64,000 nt of DNA. Source: Reticulascus tulasneorum (taxonomy: Eukaryota; Ascomycota; Sordariomycetes; Glomerellales; Reticulascaceae). The notes under the pieces are model-generated. The model was not told the DNA's origin and ran no database searches. It was given only the letters and a program-made list of their open reading frames with translations. Of the stretch, positions 1-9,140 are shown in pieces. The stretch is from contig LSAX01000002.1 of the NCBI GenBank assembly GCA_001557505.1, positions 1,426,001 to 1,490,000 of the forward strand. Reading direction: 5' to 3'. Numbering within the stretch: the first letter of the stretch is position 1; each line of letters starts with the position of its first letter. The position numbers were made by a program, and so were the translations under genes.

Positions 1-2493
1 ACTTACAACTCGTTGTTTTTGTCCTCCGCTTAGTGCGAGCCCTTTGCTCCCAATGACAGTCTGGTCACCATCCGAAAGCTGATGCAAATCCTTCTCAAGG
101 TCGCAAGCTTTGAGAACCTGCTGATACAGCTGCTCATCGAACTTGGCAAAACCTAGGATATTTTCTCTCACGGTCGCGTTCTTTAGTTTGTGGCGACCTG
201 GTCAGTAAAATGAAGTAGAAAATGAAAGGGGCCTATATCATACCGTCAACCATGGGCTCTGGTCACACCAAGACAGTCGGTCGCCGGAGATCGCCACTCG
301 TCCTGTGACTTCGGGAACCTCGCCAAGGAGCCCTTTCAAAAGTGTGGTCTTCCCAGATGCTACAGGGCCGACAAGCATAGCAAGTTGACCACGTCGTACG
401 CTGAAGTTAATATCGCCAAGAACTGGATTGGAGTCAGATTTCCACGCAAAGGCAGCCGCGGCGACCTCAACCGTGCTGCTATCATCAAGCGCAATGTCTT
501 TCGATGGAGGAGCGCCGCTCAGTCGAAGACTGCGCAGTTCGATACCCTCCTGAGATACTCCTGTCTCCGAAGAGGGCTGCTTTACCAACGTACTAGACGT
601 CATTGCCCGATATTCCTTCCTAGATGACTCCAGCAGATACTTTTCAATTCTCTTGAGGCAGCCAAGGGCAGCACCCATGTCAAGAACACACTCAAACATC
701 CAAAAAAGGGGCTGGGCTAACAAGATGATCAGGGAGAGTGCGGCAAAAAGTCTTGTAGCATCTAATGTCTCCCCAGTTCTTGCAGCAATGACAGTGAACA
801 TTGCGAATGCGACAGGAGGTGATATCATCAGTGGAATCTGTGCTACGGCCGATGTGATTGCCCCTAAGGCTCGGAATGGAGCCGCTGCCTTCATCTCAGC
901 TAACCGAAGGTCGGAGATAGCAGTCGCCAACTTTTGTGACAGGCCGGACATCTTGATGCTCTTGATGTGGCCGATCATCGCAGACGTTATACCTAGCCTG
1001 TGTAAGCGGTTTCTCTTGCTCTGCGCACTGAAATGAGATGCTCACCGATGCGCTTCTGGACATGCTGCACCCAGCTGACCTGGTATTTCTGTGCTCTAGG
1101 AGCCACGAACACTGTTGCCAGAAGAGCAACAAAGGAGACGATGATTGGCCCGGAAGCGGCAAAGCCAATTTGCGTACTCAGGAGCCATGTGGCGATAGCA
1201 ATTTGAATGATGTTTGCCCAAAACTCATTGATCTCCCGCATTGCTCGCACAATGGATTCAACCTAGGTGGACGTCAGAATGGCCCCTGATACGATAGACT
1301 GGAGACTTACATCGGTTGACATGAGAGTAACAGCAGCCGAGTTGTCACTCGCAGTAATACTCAGCTCAGTTGTTCTCGTGAAGATGGCAGTGACGAGTAC
1401 ACCGCGCAGCATCGTGATTGCACGAAACACTCTGTGCCAGTAGAAGCTCGAAGAGATGGCAATGCCGAAGTAGACAATTCCATAGGCAGCGATGAGGCCA
1501 TATCCGTTGTTGACCGACTCGGATGAGTTTTGCAAAAACCCGAGAAACCGATTCAGGATTAGAGGCTGGCAAATCGTAAATGCCAGTAGACAGAGCCGGG
1601 GAAAGACGACAGCTATGATGGGCCATTTTAGTGTAGCGAGGAGGACTTTGATGAGCTTGTAGTTTCCTCGATCCGGCGCTGGGGGTTTGATCAGTTCAGG
1701 GAGATACAGTCACGGCGAGGCGTGGATACGAACCGTTGTTCCAATGGAGCCAGAACTGGTCGTTGAGAGCAGCCGCTGACATGCCATCATCGAGCACAAA
1801 GAGATCAAGCGGTTTCAAGAGCCGACGAAAACCCGTCATCAACAATGGAGTCAGCCACCAGAAGAAGCCTTGGCTGTAGATGCCGCTGGTCTCCTCCGGG
1901 TTGTACGTCCTGCCATCGGAGATGATGTACTTGGTCTTCTCTCTGGCTTCGAGTATCAAGGCAGTTGCTTTTAAAGCAAAGGAGGCAGTGAAGATGGCCT
2001 CTATGGAAGTACTTTTATTGGCCAACCATAGGGATCTTAAGATCGCTGCATCCAATACTACCGTCAAAACCAAGTATGCATTTAAGATGCTGCTTGGTTT
2101 GAGGGATTTGGAGTGTTCTATATACGACAAAATACAAAACATCAAGCTGGAGGCAAATGACACGCCAGACGCGGCAACCGACACGGTTCTCAACCGGCCT
2201 GCTGGGTACTGCGTCGCCCACAGAATCACCAAAACAAGCTGCAGCACGGCCAGGACAGCAATGCTAGCCAACTTGGTAAACCGCAATGCATCACCAGTGA
2301 CGGCACGGGGGCGTTTGCTGAGATGTCGAAGCCGAAAAGGCGCGGCTAGGAGGAGCAGCGAAGCTGGAACGATTGTGAAGAAATATTGCTCGAATGTAAT
2401 AGTGAAATCGAAATTGTCGCGGCATTGCTGGACGATGGGCCCGAAGGCATCGTCAGCGGTTGGGGAGCACCCGATAGACGAGGATGTGTTCAT
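1..2493 (-). CDS. ABC transporter, ABCC (MRP) type, C-terminal part beyond left edge
   Basis: This is a full-size ABCC-type exporter, expected to pump organic anions, conjugates or drugs out of the cytosol across the plasma or vacuolar membrane. Exons read 2493-1734, 1678-1311, 1262-1046, 992-244 and 180-7, and a GTAAGT donor at 6-1 shows the gene continues past the window. About 756 residues are visible. They comprise an N-terminal hydrophobic TMD0-like region (residues ~30-170), the first ABC membrane domain with the family motif SAMIGHIKSIKMSGL, and most of nucleotide-binding domain 1. That domain has Walker A GPVASGKT (~657-664), the Q-loop region CDQSPWL and the signature LSGGQKQRV (~748-756). 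The TMD0 plus TMD1-NBD1 order is typical of fungal MRP-like proteins. The second half is not visible, so the substrate cannot be judged. The exon 4/5 junction uses an unusual AAAG acceptor and is the least certain boundary. Confidence 0.9.
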
Positions 2494-3053
2494 TGCGAAG
2501 AGATAGGAACGCGGAGAACGGATGAGAAACCTCGGGATGCTGAGAGGTGGGAGGTCGTGTTCTTATGTGCGGGGGAGCTTGGTCCATTTTCCTAGCTCCC
2601 TTATGTACAAAAGTCCCAAATGCAGGGGCTTCGAATCAGGAAGGTGCTAAAGGAAGGTAATTTGGTGTCGCGGGCTCCTTTTGATGCATAACTTAGCACA
2701 TAGTAATATATTCTCTTTACGGGGTCATTGCCTGACGTTGTGGCTTTCGCACACATACATAACTGGTTGTTCTCTTGCGTTAATTACCAGTAGTAATCGT
2801 TGTAACCGAGCAGGCAGCTGGAGGCGCACTTCCACGTCCACGCTCAAGTTTGCAAGTACGCCGTGTCATGATGTTTTCCTAGAAGCAAACAAATTAGGGC
2901 TATATCCTAAGCGATGACTTGAGTGACAGCCCCAGGCGGAGGGCGAATCCTCCATTTCTCACTACAAAGGATTGGTGACTCTACGACTTTCGCATCCTAG
3001 CCAGTAACATATCGTTATATCTACCAACAACAGCCTTGGTACTCATCAAAGCC
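2494..3053. other. intergenic interval between divergent ABC transporter and HET gene
   Basis: This is the shared upstream region of the divergently transcribed ABC transporter (-) and HET-domain gene (+). I see no open frame with coding character. The sequence is unremarkable apart from AT-rich stretches near 2700-2800. Confidence 0.5.
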
Positions 3054-4163
3054 ATGGCTGCTTTCACATACAAGCCGATCGACAAACAGAATAATGAATT
3101 TCGTCTGCTTGAACTGCTTGAAATCGATCTCAACTCTCGGATCAAAATTAGTTGCAAACTACATCACTTCCCAGTCGCCCAATGCCCGCCCTATGTTGCA
3201 ATTTCTTATAGGTGGGAAGCCAACAAGAAAAGGGAGATCTTGCTCAATCAGCGACTTTTCATGATTCAAGAGTCAATCTGGACGTTACTTTATGAGTTGG
3301 ATGCATATCGTAGGAGAGCTGTCGAACCTTCTGGGGGAATCGGAGACTCAAAGTACCTCTGGATCGACAGCATCTGCATTGACCAAGAATATTCTACGGA
3401 GAAAAACCACCAGGTACAGCTCATGAAAGAGATATACTCGTCCGCGAAATCGGTCTTCTCATGGCTTGGGCCGGCAGCGGAAGGAAGCGATGAGTTGATG
3501 GACTTGGTCCCGAGGGTTATAAGAAAAGAGGAGGCGCATCCCTTCGAACCCGTGGGCACACCATCCTGGCGTGCTTTGGGGCTAGAAGAACGCAAGGAAA
3601 CGGGAAGACTTGCTAGGATTTACGCCGCCTTTTTGAAGCGGGAATATTGGTCTCGCATATGGGTAGTTCAAGAAGTCCTCCTGGCCAGGGATCTTTGGAT
3701 CCTCTGCGGGACAAAACGGATTCCTGGGACATACTTGACTACATTCTGCGATCCAGATACTGTGAGGGAAGTGCAATGCGACTTGTTCATCGCTCGTCAT
3801 CTTGACCCGGAACTCTACATGATCACTATCCTATCGTACTTGCGATCAGCAAGTAACTTGGTCTCTCCCAAGGATAGAACTCATCGCTTGAAAGATTTAC
3901 TGTGGGATTTCTGCAGTTTCGGCGCAACGGACCCTCGGGACAAGATTTATGGTCTCATGGGCATCTCTTCTGATAGGATTGAAGTGGATTATAGCAAGGG
4001 TGCTCATACCCTTTATCGAGAAGTCATTGAACTCATCGAAAGAATCGACCATCGACAGTCAGAACCGCCACTCTCAAAGGTGAACGAAAAGTTGCGGGAG
4101 AACCTCGAGAATTATATATCCTCATTGGTTTATTCTAGAGCCGGGCCAATTATTCCGTTATAG
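3054..4163 (+). CDS. HET-domain (heterokaryon incompatibility) protein, short form
   Basis: This is a single-exon gene of 369 codons. The HET domain (PF06985) is evident from YVAISYRW (47-54), LWIDSICIDQ (~102-111), a following QVQLMKEIYSSAKSVFSWLG block, REYWSRIWVVQEV and, after a spacer, ATDPRDKIYGLMGIS. Proteins of this family mediate non-self recognition and a cell-death reaction when incompatible hyphae fuse. Most of the many copies per genome have no assigned partner. The start is the first ATG (3054); an upstream TTG would add only six residues. At 369 aa it is shorter than common HET proteins (often 600 aa or more), and the usual C-terminal half is absent. I found no obvious continuation or intron after the TAA-like stop at 4161-4163. 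It may be a genuinely short member or a truncated copy. It carries no NACHT or WD40 module. Confidence 0.9.
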   Translation: MAAFTYKPIDKQNNEFRLLELLEIDLNSRIKISCKLHHFPVAQCPPYVAISYRWEANKKREILLNQRLFMIQESIWTLLYELDAYRRRAVEPSGGIGDSKYLWIDSICIDQEYSTEKNHQVQLMKEIYSSAKSVFSWLGPAAEGSDELMDLVPRVIRKEEAHPFEPVGTPSWRALGLEERKETGRLARIYAAFLKREYWSRIWVVQEVLLARDLWILCGTKRIPGTYLTTFCDPDTVREVQCDLFIARHLDPELYMITILSYLRSASNLVSPKDRTHRLKDLLWDFCSFGATDPRDKIYGLMGISSDRIEVDYSKGAHTLYREVIELIERIDHRQSEPPLSKVNEKLRENLENYISSLVYSRAGPIIPL

Positions 4164-5078
4164 CGCTCTCACACACGTGCAGAATCCTGAGAATTTGCCG
4201 TATATTAGCGACAGGGTCTGCCGATTGTGACACAGGTGCCCAAGGATTGCTTTTGACGGTATACTTCGTGCAACTGGGAGAAGAGGAGGTGGCTATTCTG
4301 AGATCACATTGAGGCAAGCCTTACAGTCTCATCAGGTAAGACTTTTGGGCCTGCCACAATTGCATGGACCCTCAAAGGTGTCTTAGAAGGCGAACGGCGC
4401 TTGAATGAAACCTGCGTACGCGCTTCGCCAAAGGGGTTCTAAGCGGGTCGCTAATAAAGAACTTCAGGCGAGGACCCCTCCAGGGTCTTCAGTGGCTGGG
4501 AGCTATCGAAAATCCAACCACGCTAGCATCCAAGCCACACCCCCCATGCCCACCCACCACCATACACGTAGCTGAATACCCACGTAGCGGAACAGGTTTT
4601 GATGCGCGCGACTTCATCCCCATACAAACCCAGCGGTTCGAGGCTGATGACGCAACCCTTTCAAGATCATCCTCCACAACCCGCTGGCAAAGACAACCCT
4701 TGGCTGCTTTCATCAGGTTGAGTCGAAGCAGCCGCTGGCCCAATAGGCCGTTCGTTTTGAACTGAACCCTTGTCCGTTTTCTCTCCTCCCCTGGCCGGTC
4801 AAGTGACGTGCCCCGGAGGCAGCCAGGTTTTTTTGCTGGCTTGGTGCCTTTGATACTATTGACGGGCTCCATTGTTGCATCATGCTTATATATGGCTGCC
4901 AGGGTAATGATGGATGTCTACATAGTTGATAGCATCCCATCTCCCCAAGTTGGGCATTTCTCTTTCCTCCCCAATTACTCTTCACATCTCGGATTAGCAC
5001 GCCTTTGCAGCTAGCTACCCAGCAGACATATCCGAATACCTAGACGCGTAAAAGTCTGCATCGCGGTATTTTGCCACC
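4164..5078. other. intergenic, no gene seen
   Basis: About 0.9 kb between the HET gene and the SUR7-like gene. The open frames here are short, rich in unlikely residue runs and lack splice-supported extension. The last ~100 bases are the leader of the SUR7-like gene, with a good start context (GCCACCATGCG). Confidence 0.5.
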
Positions 5079-6129
5079 ATGCGATTCCTCGTACTCGTAC
5101 CCTTGGTACTGTCCATTGCGGCATTCGTACTCGGGTTTCTCTCCCTATTCGCGGGCCACAAGGAGGGCTTTTTGGAGGACTACGACATTGTCCGAGTAAG
5201 TCTGCGAGCTCAGATGATAGCCTCCTTCATGAACTGACTCGCGAAATAGTTGAACACGTCCACCCTTGGTCACAATGTGCTGTTCGACGAGCCCTCGCCC
5301 ACCACAGATGATGCGCCGTCGCCGACCGAGACCGATGATGGAGGCTTCCTGGACGACTTCCGCGACAAGTGGGACAATTTCACAGACGAGGTTGGCGATA
5401 GGATCAATGACATTGCAAACGATATCGCCGATAATCTCGCGGGAGAGTTGGGCATCTCGCAGTGGTACTCCTTGCACCTGATGAACTCTTGTGAGGGCAC
5501 CTTTGCACCGAATGCGACCAGCCGCGGCGCGTGGTTCAACGTCTCCGACTGCTCAGACATGAAACCAGGGAGTATGTTTCCGGCCCCAATTTCTCTGAAA
5601 GTAGGAGCTGTGTTAACGTCATCTAGACCACATCAATCTTACCGAGATCCTCGACCAGGAGCTGGAACTTGGCCCGTTAAATCTCAATCTTAACGACCTG
5701 AACTGGCCCGACGCCATCCAGAAATCAATCGACAAGCTGAATGGGTTCCTCTTGGCCATCTTCATTTTCTACGTCCTCGGAATAGGTTTCTCTGGTTGCG
5801 CCATCATCGGCTGCTTTGTAGCATTCTTCTTGTCATTCAAGCGGCTCATTACGATTGCCAACTTCGGCGTCGCCATCCTTGCGGCGTTGTGCTTTTTCGT
5901 TGGCAGCATCATCACGACAATCGGCGCGAAAGAGGCCGCCGACGCAATTTCAGATGTCGGCGAGGAAATCGGGATTTCGGCGGAGGCGGGTCAAAAGTTC
6001 ATCATCTTCTCCTGGGTTGCGTTCGCCACGATGGCTGTCGCGACGCTCTACTGGTTCACCGAGTTCTGCTTGGAGAGACGGTCTAAGAAGAGGGAGTACA
6101 CCGAGAAGAAGAAGAGAAGCAGCTACTAA
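5079..6129 (+). CDS. SUR7/PalI-family four-transmembrane protein
   Basis: Three exons (5079-5195, 5250-5571, 5627-6129) encode 313 aa. The start sits in a strong context, GCCACCATG. Topology fits the SUR7/PalI family (PF06687). A first membrane helix or signal anchor spans ~3-24. A ~160-residue external loop holds a paired-cysteine region (WYSLHLMNSCEG and later NVSDCSD). Three closely spaced helices follow at ~186-213, ~221-244 and ~270-292, with a Lys/Arg-rich cytosolic tail. Members are plasma-membrane proteins of eisosomes/MCC patches, ambient-pH sensing (PalI/Rim9) or Ca influx (Ecm7/Dcv1). The sequence does not say which branch this is. The acidic Thr/Pro segment after helix 1 (TTDDAPSPTETDD) is low complexity. 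Both introns have consensus GT-AG ends and keep frame. Confidence 0.88.
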
Positions 6130-6843
6130 GCTGGTTAATGCTTTGCAACCGCAGTCGCATGCGGCATTTGACATCTTGAGACACACGGAGTTTGGATAGG
6201 ACTGCCTTTTTGGATTCTTAAAAATGGTTGAATCCCAGCAGCGGCGTGCTTGACTTATAACGAGGCGTATGGGATCCATGAAGGCTATTGCTCTTAATTT
6301 GGAGATAAGCATCTGCCAGCTATCTGGTATAGGCTGGAGGTCATGAACTGTACAAAAATACGGTTTGATGATGGGATTACTAGTACTTGGATATACCCAG
6401 AAATTGTAGATTCACGATAACTTACCTAATTTCACAACTCCCTGTAAAAGTTTGCAGTGCTTATTATTAGTGTTCTTCATAGTCCGTAGTGAGATTTGCC
6501 TTGCTGAGGACCCTGGGCCAATAATTACGTCACCTGAAGACCAAAGTACATTACAATATCATGGGTGTGTGGTGCATTGACCATTGACTGCAAGGATGCA
6601 GCAACCTTGGCACAGAGCTACTTCGTACCTTAGCTCAGGCGGGGGCTGCGTCACAGCGCCCAGCCTTCTCCAGCTCTCCCAGCTTGTCTTATTAGCGCCG
6701 TTCAGCTGCCGCCTGGGGTAACAACCTCACGATAAACCAGAGTGGACAACCAACCTACACACCCTCATTTTCAACTACACTCGCTGGCCTTGAGCATTAG
6801 ACGTTACCGGTCTCATCCTGTTCTGATTTATCGGATTTTTACA
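6130..6843. other. intergenic, no gene seen
   Basis: 3' flank of the SUR7-like gene and promoter/leader of the MscL-like gene. I see no coding frame. A pyrimidine-rich stretch around 6655-6690 precedes the MscL start. Confidence 0.45.
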
Positions 6844-7586
6844 ATGCCGCGCCTTCAAGATGAGGACATTGACGAGGAGGAAGGGGTGGGCATCCTTACA
6901 CGAACCCATCACAAGGCTAAGCGCCTGGTGTCCGGCTTCATGGACTTTGCGCTGCAGGGAAATATTCTGGAGATTGCCTTTGGTTTGATGTAAGTCGGCT
7001 CGGGATTCCTGATACATCGGGCTTTGACAGGGCCCTTTCTGGGTGGGATGCTGACTTATTTCATAGCCTTGCAGCTGCTTTCACGTCGGTGGTGAACTCC
7101 GCTGTGCGGGATATCTTGATGCCTCCCCTCTCCGTCTTGTTCCCTCTCAACAGGAACATGGAAGAGAAATTTGCCGTTCTCCGCGGTGGGCCCAACTACG
7201 AGGACGAAGGAGGCTACACGACCCTTGCCCGAGCCAAGGATGACGGGGCCGTCGTGCTAGCGTATGGGTAAGTTCAAGCCTCATGAACCACGTTCAACAG
7301 CCAGCCGCTGACTCTTCTAGCTCGTTCCTCAACCAGATCATCTCATTTCTCGCCGTTGGCGTGGCGTTGTGGGGACTGGCCCATTTCTACCAGTTCTTCT
7401 CTCACGACCCTATCATCAAGCACACCGTCAAGTGCAAGTACTGCCGCAAGCTGGTGAATGAGAAGGTACGTTGTCCGAGTCCGAGAGGGAACAGGGAGAA
7501 ATGCTGACGATATTTCCCAGGCTAAACGCTGTATCAACTGCACCAGCTGGCTTGACGGGAGAGAGGACAGCATGCAGCACTCGTGA
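6844..7586 (+). CDS. MscL-like large-conductance mechanosensitive channel
   Basis: Four exons (6844-6989, 7067-7267, 7321-7465, 7521-7586) encode 185 aa. The core matches MscL (PF01741). GFMDFALQGNILEIAFGLILAAAFTSVVNSAVRD forms the amphipathic N-terminal helix plus TM1, a periplasm-like loop follows, and NQIISFLAVGVALWGLAHFY is TM2. In bacteria MscL is a homopentameric tension-gated pore that vents osmolytes on hypo-osmotic shock. Fungal homologues exist but are little studied. The C-terminus replaces the bacterial helical bundle with a CKYC-x10-CINC zinc-ribbon-like motif. An acidic patch (DEDIDEEEG) precedes TM1. The membrane of residence (plasma membrane, vacuole or mitochondrion) cannot be told; there is no obvious targeting peptide. 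Confidence 0.9.
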
Positions 7587-7848
7587 GGAGTTGGTGTACT
7601 GGGGTACTTCACCGCATTTCATGTTTTGACAGATTGCACAACCGGAGTCTTGCATCAGCGTGTGGCTTAATGGCTTCACATAACTATTCTGGACGTTTGT
7701 TCATTTTCATTTCATTCCATGGAAGCCTGTCTGCATTTCGCGTTCAATCTCAGCGAGTTTCCTAGACTTTCCGTACTGTTTCTCAGCACGCAAGCCCCAG
7801 ATTTTCCAGTTTAGTTTAAGCTCTACAGCGTGGTGATGGTCGTTGATT
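7587..7848. other. 3' region between MscL-like gene and small minus-strand ORF
   Basis: Non-coding tail shared by convergent genes. Nothing distinctive seen. Confidence 0.4.
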
Positions 7849-8001
7849 TTAAACACCGGGTACCGACTCCACTCGAGCTCGTCGGTGCCGCTGCATTGCT
7901 CGAGGAGAGGCGATACAACGCCAGCTGACCCAGCTTGCGAGCCCTGTGCCCACGAGACAGGCAAGGACAATAACAGCAATGACCAGACTGTAGTTTTCCA
8001 T
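7849..8001 (-). CDS. possible small single-pass membrane protein (50 aa)
   Basis: An ATG at 8001 opens a 50-codon frame with one strong hydrophobic helix near the N-terminus (YSLVIAVIVLACLVGTGLASW), followed by a basic, Arg-rich tail (RAMQRHRRARVESV). This is a plausible type III single-pass membrane peptide. A TATAAAG box lies at 8077-8071, about 70 nt upstream of the ATG. I do not recognise a family. An overlapping frame in the same segment could encode a signal-peptide-like stretch but lacks an ATG. It is short and may be fortuitous. Confidence 0.3.
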   Translation of the reverse strand: MENYSLVIAVIVLACLVGTGLASWVSWRCIASPRAMQRHRRARVESVPGV

Positions 8002-8070
8002 GTTGGTTGCAAAAGATGTAAGGCTTTCAGATAAGACCAAGGTCCCAGTGGGAGGGCTTCCTCGGATAGC

Positions 8071-8077
8071 CTTTATA
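8071..8077 (-). promoter_or_regulatory. TATA box candidate upstream of small ORF
   Basis: TATAAAG on the minus strand, about 70 nt before the ATG of the 50-aa ORF. The motif and spacing are what suggest it; there is no other support. Confidence 0.3.
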
Positions 8078-8466
8078 TGGGGCTGCTCGGTTGGTTGCTC
8101 AAGTCTGACAATATAAAGTGTGAAGCAGTTTGACTCAACATTGACTGTTCATTGTTCATAGTTGACTCAAGTCATGACGAGTCACAGAATAGCAATCGGA
8201 GGCGCTTCGAAAACCAAGTGGCGATTTGGTTTTAATCAGTTGACAGAATTCAATTCATTACAACTCTCCACAATGGCATGCACAAGGTCCGAAGGACCCA
8301 TATGGGCGACTTGGCTCGATATGATTCGGAACAAGTCCTTTGGAAGACAATCCGCGTTGCCATTAGCATTAATCAATGGTATCTGTTACAGTACGCCACG
8401 CCGCTGGATAACTATCCAGCACCAGATGAATTGCCTCCGATATTTTGTTTCCTTTTACATCTCGTC

Positions 8467-9140
8467 TTACAACATCAACACTCCACCCACGATGGCTGCC
8501 ACACCAGCCAGGAGGGCATTCTGAGTGTTCTGCGGGAACGCGGCGTTGGGCGTGCTGGTTGTAGTAGTTGGAGCGGCATTCTCTCCGGCGCCGGTCGTCG
8601 TTGTCTGCGGCGGTGTCGTCGTGGAAGCACCGGGTGTAGCGTCTAGCTTCTCGAGACCAGCCGTGACAGTGATGGGAACGTAGTATTGCGCGATATCCGT
8701 CAGAACCTGGGTCGCGAAACTGGGGTCCATCGAGCTGCTCTCGCCACCAGACATGCTTTGCGTGCAGGTGGCTTCTTGACGGAAAACAACATCACACTCG
8801 GCGTCGAGAGTCCTGCGCATACCGTGTTAGTGGAGGAGCTTGTGGGTTTCTTGAGGGTGATGGGTTTGCCGTACAATCCTTCTATCTGAGTAGCGTGCAT
8901 CTCCCATGTCGATGGTCCGTTCACGATGGTCAAGTCTCTTCCGAGGCCGCACTCGTCGGACGGAGTGCCGGATGGGCAGTTTATGACGTAGGTGGTCGCT
9001 TCTGGGACGGCGGCGACGACTGAGGCTTCGATGGCCTGCTGGTCGAACGAGGCGAGAAGGACTGTAATGATGCTGGTTTGGGCGGCAGAGGAGCCCAGCA
9101 GGGCGAGGAGCGCCACGGTTTGAGAGGTATTCAGAAGCAT
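8467..9140 (-). CDS. GPI-anchored secreted cell-wall-type protein (copy A)
   Basis: Two exons (9140-8875, 8812-8467) encode 203 aa. The 62-nt intron has donor GTACGG, an ACTAAC branch site and a GCAG acceptor. Reading straight through would change frame and lose the conserved C-terminal part. The protein has a signal peptide (MLLNTSQTVALLALLGSSAAQ) and a globular domain with four cysteines and motifs such as YVINCPSGTPSDECG, NGPSTWEM and AECDVVFRQEATC. A Thr/Pro/Gly linker and a hydrophobic C-terminus (LLAGVAAIVGGVLML) typical of GPI addition follow. This arrangement is a common but functionally undefined fungal GPI wall-protein family. The gene at 11440-12257 is a divergent relative with the same cysteine order. 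Expected location: plasma membrane or cell wall surface. Confidence 0.82.

Noticed and set aside
238..1626. Numerous plus- and minus-strand short frames across the ABC transporter
   Set aside because: They are antisense or wrong-frame readings of the transporter exons and introns.
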